Positions 14,860-22,899 are shown, counted from the first letter of the stretch. The stretch: 40,663 nt of DNA from Cyclobacteriaceae bacterium (GCA_026129485.1 JAHCHY010000027.1:1-40663); one strand, 5' to 3'. A program made the numbers and translations. The notes: a model not told the origin generated them from the letters alone.

Positions 14860-16417
14860 AGATCAGCGTGTGAAAACGAAAATCAAATGGATCGAAGTGC
14901 GTAAGCAATTGATGAATAAATGTTGGATCGGCCGGATAGAAATTTAAAAGATTGTCGGTGCGTTCCTGCGGATTTCCGTTCGGGAATAACGCATCTTTAA
15001 CAGCTTCTATCTGCTTAAGCTTTTCATCATGCTTTCTTTTTTCGGCCCGCAGCATTTTTTGCTCAATACGATTGAGCGCATTTTCCGTATGCTTGGCCTG
15101 TGCGCCTACAAATTGCGAAAGAGTTGCATCAATTGAGGTTGCCTTTATCTTTAGCTTTTCAAACAAAGCGCTTAGCTGTTGCATTTCCTTTCCGATCGTA
15201 AGCTCCCGCGTTGAATTTTGAAGCACCCAATGATTAAAAATAAAATTCTTCTGTGCAAAGAATAATTTTAATTCAAGGCCTGTCTTTTTCATTTTGCGAT
15301 CGGTAGGTGCATCCACCACCAAAGCAAAATTGCGGGGCATTAATATGGGGAAAGGTTGCTGAAAGTGATCGAATACTTTTTTGAGCTCCAGCCAATACAC
15401 CAGCTCGGCCGGGCCGCCTACATAAGCCAGGTTGGGTAAAATTAACTCCTGGTAAAGTGGCCGAAGAATTACATTCGGGCTAAATGCTTCAGGCCGCGTT
15501 TCGATTTGCGTCTCAATTTCGTCAGCAGTAAATGAAATTTTTGAATCGAGAACATGAAAAGCCTCTCCTTTTTTTTCAATTCGCCCGCGCAACGAATCCT
15601 CCAGGTAAAAAAAATTAATGTCGCGTGCATTTACCTGTGGGTGGTACCCCAGTTCTTCTAACTGTTGATTGGTCTGGTTAACTAAGTTGGCCGGTGTGTT
15701 TTCAAGAATGTCCGACTTGATCACCGGGATAAGCGCCTGCTTTAATTGCGGGTGATCGGCATCAATCACCACGAGCCCTTCGCTTCCAAACAAATCATTT
15801 ACATATTGCCTGACTGCACCACTGAGTGTTGTGTTTTTTGAATAGGCATCTTTAAACACGGAAACATCACCGGGAACCTGCTCGAAAAGCTTTTCGATGG
15901 ATTGTGGGTTGAAGCGACCCACTGCACCGGCTTGGTTCGTTTCCCAAACATACTTTTTCCCAAAGGCCCTGAAGTATTTTATCTCTTTGTAATCGTGATC
16001 TTCGGACGCCATCCAGTAAACCGGCACAAAATTGTTATCGGGATATTGCTGCTTAAGCTGTTTGCAGGTGTTGATTACGGTTACGATTTTATAAACGAAA
16101 TAGAGCGGCCCGGTAAAAATGTTTAATTGATGACCGGTAGTAATCGTAAACGTATTTTTATTTTTCAGTAACGCAATATTGGTTTGGGTAGCATCAGAAA
16201 CAGCTAACGCTTCATATTGTTTATGCAATACTTCGGCTAAGATAGTCCTGCTGCTTTGCGGAAATGATTGCGCTTTACTTTCAATCTGTGCTTTAAAATT
16301 TTCGATGCATGGAAAGAGAGAATAAAAAGGCTTTAAGGTTTCTTTTTCATGAATGTAATCGAGAAAGAAAGAAGAAAATGCCTGGGTATCGGCCAGTTCC
16401 AGCTTCTGAATGCGCAT
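14852..16417 (-). CDS. bshC: Bacillithiol biosynthesis cysteine-adding enzyme BshC
   Basis: A 521-residue protein of the BshC family (usual length about 520-540). BshC attaches cysteine to glucosaminyl-malate to finish bacillithiol, the low-molecular-weight thiol used here instead of glutathione. The family blocks TTGHQLNIFTGPLYFVYKI, VPVYWMASEDHDYKEI and the later LPNLAYVGGPAELVYWLEL are clear. A charged coiled-coil stretch (about residues 435-475) precedes the C-terminal domain. With ytxJ at the left of the window it supports a working bacillithiol system. bshA and bshB are not in the window. The 97-bp gap before rimO holds nothing I can name. Confidence 0.96.
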   Translation of the reverse strand: MRIQKLELADTQAFSSFFLDYIHEKETLKPFYSLFPCIENFKAQIESKAQSFPQSSRTILAEVLHKQYEALAVSDATQTNIALLKNKNTFTITTGHQLNIFTGPLYFVYKIVTVINTCKQLKQQYPDNNFVPVYWMASEDHDYKEIKYFRAFGKKYVWETNQAGAVGRFNPQSIEKLFEQVPGDVSVFKDAYSKNTTLSGAVRQYVNDLFGSEGLVVIDADHPQLKQALIPVIKSDILENTPANLVNQTNQQLEELGYHPQVNARDINFFYLEDSLRGRIEKKGEAFHVLDSKISFTADEIETQIETRPEAFSPNVILRPLYQELILPNLAYVGGPAELVYWLELKKVFDHFQQPFPILMPRNFALVVDAPTDRKMKKTGLELKLFFAQKNFIFNHWVLQNSTRELTIGKEMQQLSALFEKLKIKATSIDATLSQFVGAQAKHTENALNRIEQKMLRAEKRKHDEKLKQIEAVKDALFPNGNPQERTDNLLNFYPADPTFIHQLLTHFDPFDFRFHTLIYE

Positions 16418-16514
16418 ACTAATAACAGGTGTGTGAAAACATATTCCGAATAACGACTATTTTCCGGTAAAGTTCGGGATAAAATTACAGACGGACCGGC
16501 TTGTTAAAATCTTG

Positions 16515-17825
16515 TTAAACCGGTTCGGCAACCAAATCAAACTCACTTGCCGCTGTAACCTTAGCCGTAACAAAATCACCCAGGCGCAAATAGTTTTTAC
16601 CCGCATCCAGGATCACTTCGTTATCAACTTCGGGCGAATCAAACTCCGTGCGACCATAAAAGTTTCCGCCTTCTTTACGATCAATCAAAACTTTATAGAT
16701 TTTGCCAATTTTGTTCTGGTTCAATTCAAGTGAAATGCCTTGCTGTAAATCCATCAGGCTATCTACACGCTCTTGTTTGATTTCATCGGGCACATCATCG
16801 GCCATGGAGTAGGCGTGCGTATTTTCTTCGTGCGAGTAGGCGAACACACCCAGCCGGTCGAAGCGCGATGTTTCCACAAACTTCATCATCTCCTCAAACT
16901 CGGCTTCGGTTTCACCGGGGTGGCCCGCAATTAACGTAGTGCGTATGGCAATGCCCGGCACTTTCGTGCGAATGGTATTTAAAAGCGCTTCTGTTTTTTC
17001 GCGGGTGGTTCCGCGCCTCATCAGTTGTAACATACGCGAGCTTCCATGTTGCAGCGGTATGTCTAAGTAGTTGCAGATATTAGGCCGGTTAGCCATTACG
17101 TCCAGCACCTCTAACGGAAAGCCGGTGGGGAACGCATAGTGCAAGCGGATCCAGTCAATGCCCTCTACATCTGCAAGGCGATTTAACAGCTCAGCCAGGT
17201 TTCTCTTCTTATATAAATCAAGGCCGTAGTAAGTGGAATCCTGAGCGATCAGGAGTAATTCTTTGGTTCCTTTTTTGGCTAAGTTCTTTGCTTCCAGCAC
17301 AAGCTCTTCTATGGGTTTTGAAATGTGCTTACCTCGCATCAGCGGAATGGCGCAAAAGGAACAGGGGCGGTCGCAGCCTTCCGAAATTTTCAGGTAGGCA
17401 AAGTGGCTGGGGTTGGTGAGGATACGCTCGCCAACCAGCTCATGCTTATAATTGGCATTGAGCTGCTTGAGCAGGCGCGAAAGATCGCGTGTGCCAAACC
17501 AGGCATCTACATCGGGAATTTCTTTTTGCAGATCGCCCTTATAGCGTTCCGATAAGCATCCGGTAACATAAACTTTTTCAACAATACCTTCTTCTTTGGC
17601 ATCCACGTAGCGCAAAATCGTATCAATGGATTCCTGCTTGGCATTATCAATAAAGCCGCAGGTGTTGATCACCACAATATTGGCATCGTCTTTTTTCGAT
17701 TCGTGTGTGCTATCGATCCCGTTTCCGCGAAGCTGGGTTAGCAACACTTCCGAATCCACCAGGTTTTTGGAGCATCCCAGCGTTACAATATTGACTTTGG
17801 TCTTTTTTGGGCCTCTTGTTTTCAC
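16515..17825 (-). CDS. rimO: Ribosomal protein S12 methylthiotransferase RimO
   Basis: A 436-residue radical-SAM enzyme that methylthiolates an aspartate of ribosomal protein S12. The N-terminal UPF0004 domain supplies the auxiliary Fe-S cluster cysteines Cys18, Cys56 and Cys90. The radical-SAM cluster motif CDRPCSFC gives Cys151, Cys155 and Cys158. FAYLKISEGCDRPCSFCAIPLMRG is RimO-like rather than MiaB-like, and a TRAM domain closes the protein. The start is GTG (17823-17825), giving MKTRGPKKTKVN; no better start is nearby. In many Bacteroidota rimO sits directly beside ftsY. Here an opposite-strand group lies between them. Confidence 0.95.
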   Translation of the reverse strand: MKTRGPKKTKVNIVTLGCSKNLVDSEVLLTQLRGNGIDSTHESKKDDANIVVINTCGFIDNAKQESIDTILRYVDAKEEGIVEKVYVTGCLSERYKGDLQKEIPDVDAWFGTRDLSRLLKQLNANYKHELVGERILTNPSHFAYLKISEGCDRPCSFCAIPLMRGKHISKPIEELVLEAKNLAKKGTKELLLIAQDSTYYGLDLYKKRNLAELLNRLADVEGIDWIRLHYAFPTGFPLEVLDVMANRPNICNYLDIPLQHGSSRMLQLMRRGTTREKTEALLNTIRTKVPGIAIRTTLIAGHPGETEAEFEEMMKFVETSRFDRLGVFAYSHEENTHAYSMADDVPDEIKQERVDSLMDLQQGISLELNQNKIGKIYKVLIDRKEGGNFYGRTEFDSPEVDNEVILDAGKNYLRLGDFVTAKVTAASEFDLVAEPV

Positions 17826-17842
17826 GAATAATAATTAGCCTG

Positions 17843-17850
17843 CAAAAATA
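17843..17850 (-). promoter_or_regulatory. -7 promoter box of rimO
   Basis: The minus strand reads TATTTTTG, an exact TAnnTTTG box, 17 bases before the GTG. A good -33 box is not visible. It is arranged back-to-back with the DUF6452 promoter. Confidence 0.45.
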
Positions 17851-17866
17851 CGAAATGCCCGAGGTA

Positions 17867-17896
17867 ATTGAGTTTCCGGCAGGCAGGGTATATTTG
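17867..17896 (+). promoter_or_regulatory. Promoter of the DUF6452/DUF6048 pair
   Basis: ATTG (17867-17870) and the exact -7 box TATATTTG (17889-17896) are separated by 18 bases. Most of that spacer is a half copy of the 21-bp palindromic repeat. The predicted leader before ATG 17908 is under ten bases. Confidence 0.5.
17875..17887. repeat. Half copy of the 21-bp palindromic repeat in a promoter spacer
   Basis: TCCGGCAGGCAGG matches the loop and right arm of the element at 4170-4190 and 4797-4817 over 13 of 13 bases. The left arm is missing. It fills the spacer between the -33-like and -7 boxes of the DUF6452 promoter. Confidence 0.55.
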
Positions 17897-17907
17897 CACC
17901 AAACCTA

Positions 17908-18357
17908 ATGGAATTGAAACTCGTTCGGCTATTGTTGATTTTGCTGCTGGGGTTGTGGGGTTGCCTGACCGAACCCGATTGTTTTGACACTTCTACCAAC
18001 CGGGTAACCTTTGCATTTTATAATGCGCAGGATAAAGCAACTCAGGTAGAAGTGGATTCGATAGCCATATCGGGTGTGGCTGGATTCCTTATCCCGGAGA
18101 ATAATACCTTTAGCGCCATTTCGTTGCCATTAAACCCGGCCGAAACCGCAGCTACCGTTACCTTTTACTTTGGCGATGCGCCCGAAACGGTTTCGCTCAG
18201 CTACCGGCTGCAAACCGAAGTGGTTTCGGAAGATTGCGGTGCATTGGCTTACCTGACGGATTTAAGCCTGGCCGATTCGTCATTTGAAACGATAACGATA
18301 CTGAATAAAAGACTTGCTACCAATGCCGGCACCAATGTTAAGATTTTTGTGGAGTAG
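17908..18357 (+). CDS. DUF6452 family lipoprotein
   Basis: A 149-residue protein with a lipoprotein signal (MELKLVRLLLILLLGLWGC, lipobox LWGC), so probably anchored to a membrane by Cys19. The mature part (CFDTSTNRVTFAFYNAQDKATQVEVDSI...) resembles DUF6452, a Bacteroidota family of unknown function. It is normally found with a DUF6048 gene, as here: the next gene overlaps it by 23 bp. It is transcribed opposite to rimO and ftsY. Confidence 0.75.
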   Translation: MELKLVRLLLILLLGLWGCLTEPDCFDTSTNRVTFAFYNAQDKATQVEVDSIAISGVAGFLIPENNTFSAISLPLNPAETAATVTFYFGDAPETVSLSYRLQTEVVSEDCGALAYLTDLSLADSSFETITILNKRLATNAGTNVKIFVE

Positions 18358-19000
18358 TTTGCTGGTAGTGGTTAGCCTGCAGGTTGTTGCCCAAACGAGT
18401 GAGCGTGATTCTTTGCGTGCCATTCGCAAACCAACGGGCGTGCGCATTGGTACCGACCTGATTGCAATCGGCAAGACAATCGCGCAAAGTCCTTTACAGA
18501 GTTGGGAGATTACTGCCGATGTTGACCTGGGCCGCTATTACCCCACGCTTGAATTGGGTGGCTGGTCGCGCGAAGCAAAGCTGGTAAACGGGCTTTATAA
18601 TAATGAAGGCAAATACTTTCGGGTTGGTGCAGATATTAATTTTTTATTGAAAGACCCTGACAGGAATATGTTTTTTATTGGCTTTCGGTATGGCCGTGCA
18701 CAATACAGCGAGAGCGTGAACTATACCATTAGTCCCGATTTGTTTCCTGTCGTCCAGCAATCGGCTTCAAACCCTGTAGCCACTGCGGGCTGGGTTGAAT
18801 TAACCACAGGCTTGCGCGTAAAAGTGTGGCGCGGGTTCTGGATGGGTTATACAGGCAGGATGAAATTTTTGCCCCATACAAAAGATACTCCCGGCTTTGA
18901 TTCGTATGATATTCCGGGTTTTGGCTTGCCCTTTAAAAAGCTTTATTGGGGATTTAATTACCAGGTGTTTTGGAGAATGCCGTTTAAGAAAGTATCTTAG
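18335..19000 (+). CDS. DUF6048 family protein, probable outer-membrane beta-barrel
   Basis: A 221-residue protein. I start at ATG 18335 (MLRFLWSSLLVVVSLQVVAQ, a good signal peptide) rather than seven codons upstream. Alternating strands such as YFRVGADINFLLKDP, MFFIGFRYGRAQYSE and LYWGFNYQVFWRMPF suggest a small outer-membrane barrel, and the family DUF6048 fits. No function is known. The start overlaps the end of the DUF6452 gene by 23 bp, so the two are co-translated. A 49-codon membrane-protein ORF follows 14 bp downstream. Confidence 0.75.
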   Translation: MLRFLWSSLLVVVSLQVVAQTSERDSLRAIRKPTGVRIGTDLIAIGKTIAQSPLQSWEITADVDLGRYYPTLELGGWSREAKLVNGLYNNEGKYFRVGADINFLLKDPDRNMFFIGFRYGRAQYSESVNYTISPDLFPVVQQSASNPVATAGWVELTTGLRVKVWRGFWMGYTGRMKFLPHTKDTPGFDSYDIPGFGLPFKKLYWGFNYQVFWRMPFKKVS

Positions 19001-19014
19001 AGAAATTATTTGAT

Positions 19015-19164
19015 ATGGAGGTCCTGTTTATTTATGCGTTCATCTGTGCAATTTCGGCAGCAGTAGCGGCAAAAAACGGTTGGAGCCTGTGGGATAGTTT
19101 CTTTTTGGCTTTAATGCTCACTCCGCTTGTGCTTGTGAGAAAATTCTTTCTGAAAGCAGATTAG
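19015..19164 (+). CDS. Small hydrophobic membrane protein (49 aa)
   Basis: ATG 19015 to TAG 19162-19164 encodes a 49-residue protein with two hydrophobic segments (VLFIYAFICAISAAVAA and DSFFLALMLTPLVLV), split by KNGWSLW and ended by RKFFLKAD. That pattern fits a two-helix inner-membrane protein with a basic tail. It is 14 bp after the DUF6048 gene on the same strand, so probably the third gene of that operon. Its last four bases overlap the ftsY stop. I do not recognise a family. Real-protein signs are the clean two-helix layout and operon spacing; the short length keeps confidence moderate. Confidence 0.6.
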   Translation: MEVLFIYAFICAISAAVAAKNGWSLWDSFFLALMLTPLVLVRKFFLKAD

Positions 19165-20120
19165 TTGATTCTTCTAAACAACGAATCCACAAATTCATTC
19201 TTGTTAAATACTTGTAGGTCGTCCACCTTTTCGCCTACGCCAATGTAGCGCACCGGTATTTTAAATTCATCGCTTATACCAATTACTACTCCGCCTTTGG
19301 CGGTGCCATCTAATTTGGTAATGGCTAAGCAGGTTACATCGGTTGCTTTGGTAAACTCACGCGCTTGTACTACGGCATTCTGGCCGGTGCTTCCGTCCAA
19401 TACCAGCATGACATCGTGCGGTGCATCGTGTATTACTTTTTGCATTACGCGCTTGATCTTCGACAGCTCGGCCATCAGGTTAACCTTGGTGTGCAGGCGG
19501 CCGGCCGTATCAATAATAATTACATCTGCGTTTTCTTTGGCGCCATATTCCACAGCATCATACGCTACTGCAGAAGGATCGGTATTCATGCCTTTGGAAA
19601 TTACCGGCACGCCCACACGTTCGCCCCAGAGCTTTAGCTGATCTACCGCTGCTGCACGAAACGTATCGGCTGCACCCAACACCACCGATTTCCCATTCTT
19701 CTTAAGCTGCGCGGATAGCTTTCCGATAGTAGTGGTTTTGCCTACCCCATTTACACCTACCACCATCAGCACATAAGGTTTTTTATCTTGTGGAATTTCA
19801 AAGTCAGTGTTGTCTGTATTGCTTTCGGCTAACAGGCCGGCAATTTCTTCCTTCAGGATTCTGTCTAACTCGGAAGTGCCTAAGTATTTATCGCGGGCCA
19901 CGCGGGCCTGTATGCGTTCAATTATTTTCAGGGTAGTGTTAATGCCCACATCAGATGAAACGAGCGTTTCTTCGAGGCTGTCCAGCACCTCGTCATCTAC
20001 AGTTGATTTACCGGCAATGGCTTTTCCCAGCTTTCCGAAAAAGCTTTCTTTCGATTTTTCAAGGCCCTTATCAAGGGTTTCTTTTTTTTCTTTTGAAAAC
20101 AGGTCGGATAAAAAAGACAT
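19161..20120 (-). CDS. ftsY: Signal recognition particle receptor FtsY
   Basis: A 319-residue SRP GTPase that docks ribosome-SRP complexes at the inner membrane. The acidic A domain is reduced to a short charged N-terminus (KEKKETLDKGLEKSKES), followed by the NG domain: G1 GVNGVGKT (122-129), DTFRAAAVDQL, IIDTAGR, TKLDGTAKGG and YIGVGEKVDDL. Short A domains are usual in Bacteroidota. It lies downstream of rpmB-rpmG-DUF4295 on the same strand, but a terminator at 20222-20245 separates them. Its leader carries a strong palindrome. Confidence 0.97.
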   Translation of the reverse strand: MSFLSDLFSKEKKETLDKGLEKSKESFFGKLGKAIAGKSTVDDEVLDSLEETLVSSDVGINTTLKIIERIQARVARDKYLGTSELDRILKEEIAGLLAESNTDNTDFEIPQDKKPYVLMVVGVNGVGKTTTIGKLSAQLKKNGKSVVLGAADTFRAAAVDQLKLWGERVGVPVISKGMNTDPSAVAYDAVEYGAKENADVIIIDTAGRLHTKVNLMAELSKIKRVMQKVIHDAPHDVMLVLDGSTGQNAVVQAREFTKATDVTCLAITKLDGTAKGGVVIGISDEFKIPVRYIGVGEKVDDLQVFNKNEFVDSLFRRIN

Positions 20121-20160
20121 GCGGTGAAGTTAATAAGTAAATTATATAATCTACTAACCC

Positions 20161-20183
20161 TCCGGTCTGTTCCACAGACCGGA
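20161..20183. repeat. Perfect palindrome in the ftsY leader
   Basis: TCCGGTCTGT (20161-20170) and ACAGACCGGA (20174-20183) form a perfect 10-bp stem with a 3-base loop, about 40 bases before the ftsY start. There is no T run, so it is not a typical terminator. The string ACAGACCGGAA recurs at 31297-31307. Confidence 0.75.
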
Positions 20184-20202
20184 ACAATTAACCCTATGGT
20201 TG

Positions 20203-20219
20203 TGTGGGACACAAGCCAA
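20203..20219. repeat. TGTGGGACACA-type repeat, copy 1
   Basis: TGTGGGACACA followed by one base and GCCAA. It recurs at 31355-31371 with one base difference in this 17-bp span. It forms part of a small hairpin (TTGTGT / ACACAA). Confidence 0.6.
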
Positions 20220-20221
20220 AC

Positions 20222-20245
20222 AAAAAAGTCCCGCAAGGGGACTTT
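20222..20245 (-). terminator. Rho-independent terminator of the rpmB-rpmG-DUF4295 operon
   Basis: On the minus strand AAAGTCCC and GGGACTTT form an 8-bp stem around a 5-base loop, followed by a T run (six consecutive A on the plus strand, 20222-20227). It lies 28 bp after the DUF4295 stop and about 100 bp before ftsY, so ftsY needs its own promoter or readthrough. Confidence 0.8.
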
Positions 20246-20272
20246 CGTAATGCAGAAAAAAGGAAAAACGAA

Positions 20273-20431
20273 TTATCCTTTCTTAGCCAGCGTTTCCTTT
20301 ACCAGGTCAGCCGATACAATTTCTTCTTTAAAGATATACGCACCTGTTTTTTCAGAGCGTACCGCGCGAATCACCTTAGCGTAATTCTTGCCGTCAGTTT
20401 TCTTTAAGGTCGCAACAACTTTCTTTGCCAT
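20273..20431 (-). CDS. DUF4295 family small protein
   Basis: A 52-residue basic protein that begins MAKKVVATLKKTDGKNYAKV and ends VKETLAKKG. It matches DUF4295, a Bacteroidota-restricted family almost always encoded right after rpmG and generally assumed to be ribosome-associated, although no function is proven to my knowledge. The ATG is two bases after the rpmG stop, so it is the third gene of the L28-L33 operon. A terminator follows. Confidence 0.85.
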   Translation of the reverse strand: MAKKVVATLKKTDGKNYAKVIRAVRSEKTGAYIFKEEIVSADLVKETLAKKG

Positions 20432-20433
20432 GA

Positions 20434-20616
20434 TTACTTAATTTCTTTGTGAAGAGTATACTTTTTCAATACCGGGTTGTATTTCTTTAATTCAATACGC
20501 TCGGTAGTGTTTTTACGGTTTTTAGTGGTAATGTAGCGGCTCATGCCGGGCTGACCGGTAGCCTTGTGTTCTGTGCACTCTAAAATTACCTGTATTCTGT
20601 TTCCTTTCTTTGCCAT
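20434..20616 (-). CDS. rpmG: 50S ribosomal protein L33
   Basis: A 60-residue protein: [21 protein letters not shown], then [35 protein letters not shown]. This is a full-length L33. It has only one Cys (ECTEHK) and lacks the paired CxxC zinc motifs, so it is a zinc-free (C-minus) type. It sits 22 bp after rpmB and 2 bp before the DUF4295 gene. Confidence 0.97.
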   Translation of the reverse strand: MAKKGNRIQVILECTEHKATGQPGMSRYITTKNRKNTTERIELKKYNPVLKKYTLHKEIK

Positions 20617-20638
20617 GGTGCAGCCTGATTAATCGTGA

Positions 20639-20878
20639 TTAGATGGAAAGCGTTCCTTTAGCCCTGGCTTCCTTCAATACAGCCGAAACTCCCTTAAGAT
20701 TGATTGTCTTAATAGCTTTGGCAGAAAGCTTTAATGTGATCCACTTGTTTTCTTCAGGAATGAAGAAACGCTTGGTCTGAAGATTGGGATAAAACCTGCG
20801 CTTGGTTTTGTTGTTCGCGTGCGAAACGTTATTTCCAACTTGGGGTCTTTTTCCGGTAATTTGACAAACTCGTGCCAT
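20639..20878 (-). CDS. rpmB: 50S ribosomal protein L28
   Basis: A 79-residue L28: [33 protein letters not shown], then [27 protein letters not shown]. One Cys only (Cys5), so this is also a zinc-free form, matching the L33. It is the first gene of the L28-L33-DUF4295 operon, with a promoter about 45 bp upstream. Confidence 0.97.
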   Translation of the reverse strand: MARVCQITGKRPQVGNNVSHANNKTKRRFYPNLQTKRFFIPEENKWITLKLSAKAIKTINLKGVSAVLKEARAKGTLSI

Positions 20879-20919
20879 ACGTTAAGTAATTGAATTTACC
20901 CCTCTTTAAAAAGGGACTG

Positions 20920-20952
20920 CAAATATCGGAAAATCGACCCCAATTATCCAAA
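20920..20952 (-). promoter_or_regulatory. Promoter of the rpmB operon
   Basis: On the minus strand TTTG (20949-20952) is followed after 21 bases by GATATTTG (20920-20927), a seven-of-eight match to the pattern TAnnTTTG at its fixed positions apart from the first base. The leader would be about 35 bases. The 205-bp gap 20879-21083 also holds the kinase promoter; nothing else stands out. Confidence 0.5.
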
Positions 20953-21023
20953 GCCGATTTTAAATTAATGGCAGAATTAGCCTTATGGAATTTAAATAGC
21001 TGATTTTTAGACGATTATTCCAT

Positions 21024-21055
21024 TTTGATGAACGCCTTACCGGTACTTAACTTTA
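21024..21055 (+). promoter_or_regulatory. Promoter of the TPR sensor kinase
   Basis: TTTG (21024-21027), 20 bases, then TAACTTTA (21048-21055), one base off TAnnTTTG. The ATG is 28 bases downstream. Confidence 0.4.
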
Positions 21056-21083
21056 AGCCCATACACCCTAAACCTCTTACCGT

Positions 21084-22898
21084 ATGAAAGCCTTTTGGCT
21101 TATTCCGTTTACCCTTTCCTGCTGTATAGGATATGCCCAACAATTTGATGCTGCCGGAAGCGAAGCCCGGATGCAGGGTATGACCGACCGGCAGCGGATT
21201 CAGTTCATAAACCAGAATATTTATGCCCTTTACAGTGCCGATTTTGCCAATGCAAAGTTGTTGGCAGCGTGGGCCACAACCATAGCAGCCGATAACGAAT
21301 GGAAGCAGGATGAAGGTTATGCTCAAATGAACTGGGGCATTATCACATACCTGTCCGGTGATTATGAGCATGTGCTGGAAAAGTATTTCCGGGCGCTCTC
21401 CATATTTGAGGAGCTAAAAGACAAAAGCGGGATTGCCGCTGTGAATAACGAGCTGGCCGTTTTCTATCGAAAACAAAATGCTATTGATAAAGCGATGGCT
21501 TGCCTGGATATAGCGGAAAAAAATGCCCGCGAAGCCAATGACTTAACCCGGCTTGGCACATCATTGGCGCATCGCGGGGCCTTCCTTTCCAGGAGCGGTA
21601 AAATGGAAGAGGCGCGTCCTTATTATATGGAAGTTTATGAAATCAGGAAAAAGGCAGCCGATAGCGTGGGGTTGGGGTATGTGCTGCTCGACCTTTCGGA
21701 AATTGCGCTGCACCAGGGTAATATCGATCAATCGCTTAATTACTTAAACGAATCTACACGCATCAGGCAAAAGATAGGCGATAAGCAAGGTGTGGCTGTG
21801 AACATGGTTACAAGAGGTGAGGTATTTCTCCAGGCTAAACGTACCCGGGAAGCCATTGTATCGCTTCAGGAAGGATTGAAGCAAGGTGAAGCCATTGGTT
21901 ATACCGATCTGGTGCGGTTTACATTGGGTGCATTGGCCGATGCGCATGTAGAACAAAATGACTACAAGACGGCATACCAATATCGCATGCGGCATCATGC
22001 ATTGCAAGACAGCCTGTTCAACCTGGATAAAACCAAAGTGATCCAGGAAATGCAGACCCGGTACGAAACCGTTAAGAAAGAGAATGAAATTCTTCTATTG
22101 AAGCAGGAGAACGAGGTTAAAGACACAAAGCTTACCCAAAGCATGCAGGCCATTGTTATCCTGCTGGTTGTGCTTGGGCTTATCCTGGCGCTGGGCTATT
22201 TATGGAAGAATCGTTTGCAGTTGAAACAGCAAGCCGAGCTGCAATCCACGCGGGCGGCTTTGCGCGAAAGTCAGTTGAAAGCCGTTATCGCTTCGCAGGA
22301 AGAAGAACGGAAACGTTTTGCAGCCGATCTGCACGATGGTTTCGGGCAGATGATTTCGGCTTTGCGGCTTACGCTCTCCAAAGAAAAAATTGAGCGACCC
22401 ACCGTTGAACATGCCCTAAGTGTATTAAACGAGATGAACCTGGAGATCCGGAATATTGCCTTTAACCTGATGCCCCAGGTATTGGTAAAGAGCGGCTTAG
22501 ATGAAGCGCTGAAAGAGCTTGCAGCACGCATGAACAGGACCGGTTCTGTTTCTGTATCGGCACAGACCTTTGATCTTGAGGCTGACATGCCCGATGATTT
22601 GCGCATTGCCTTGTATCGCATCTGCCAGGAGTGGGTGAATAACATTTTAAAATACGGTCATGCAACTGCGATTACGATCCAGGTGGTGCAGCATCCGCGG
22701 GAGCTTGTGCTGACCATTGAAGATGATGGTAACGGGTTTGAGCTGAGCTCGCTTACAGCAGGCCGGGGTAACGGTTGGAAAAACATCCATTCGCGCCTGC
22801 ACATGATAAAGGGAAGCATTGAGATAGACACTTCGCCCGGGCGTAAAGGAAATACTATGGTAGCTACCATACCCCGCACCGTTGCACAGGCTGCCTGA
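21084..22898 (+). CDS. TPR-containing sensor histidine kinase (HisKA_3 type)
   Basis: A 604-residue protein. A signal peptide (MKAFWLIPFTLSCCIGYAQ) leads to a periplasmic helical TPR region (about residues 40-310), a coiled linker (KKENEILLLKQENEVKDTK), one transmembrane helix (about 356-374), and a cytoplasmic kinase. The HisKA_3 H-box SQEEERKRFAADLHDGFGQ contains His417. HATPase_c has N-box QEWVNNILKYGHA, DDGNGF and GRGNGWKNI. This is the NarX/DesK-like class common in Bacteroidota, in which TPRs are assumed to bind a partner or ligand. A NarL-type regulator lies two genes downstream and is its likely partner. A weak terminator and a palindrome follow. Confidence 0.93.
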   Translation: MKAFWLIPFTLSCCIGYAQQFDAAGSEARMQGMTDRQRIQFINQNIYALYSADFANAKLLAAWATTIAADNEWKQDEGYAQMNWGIITYLSGDYEHVLEKYFRALSIFEELKDKSGIAAVNNELAVFYRKQNAIDKAMACLDIAEKNAREANDLTRLGTSLAHRGAFLSRSGKMEEARPYYMEVYEIRKKAADSVGLGYVLLDLSEIALHQGNIDQSLNYLNESTRIRQKIGDKQGVAVNMVTRGEVFLQAKRTREAIVSLQEGLKQGEAIGYTDLVRFTLGALADAHVEQNDYKTAYQYRMRHHALQDSLFNLDKTKVIQEMQTRYETVKKENEILLLKQENEVKDTKLTQSMQAIVILLVVLGLILALGYLWKNRLQLKQQAELQSTRAALRESQLKAVIASQEEERKRFAADLHDGFGQMISALRLTLSKEKIERPTVEHALSVLNEMNLEIRNIAFNLMPQVLVKSGLDEALKELAARMNRTGSVSVSAQTFDLEADMPDDLRIALYRICQEWVNNILKYGHATAITIQVVQHPRELVLTIEDDGNGFELSSLTAGRGNGWKNIHSRLHMIKGSIEIDTSPGRKGNTMVATIPRTVAQAA

Positions 22899-22899
22899 C

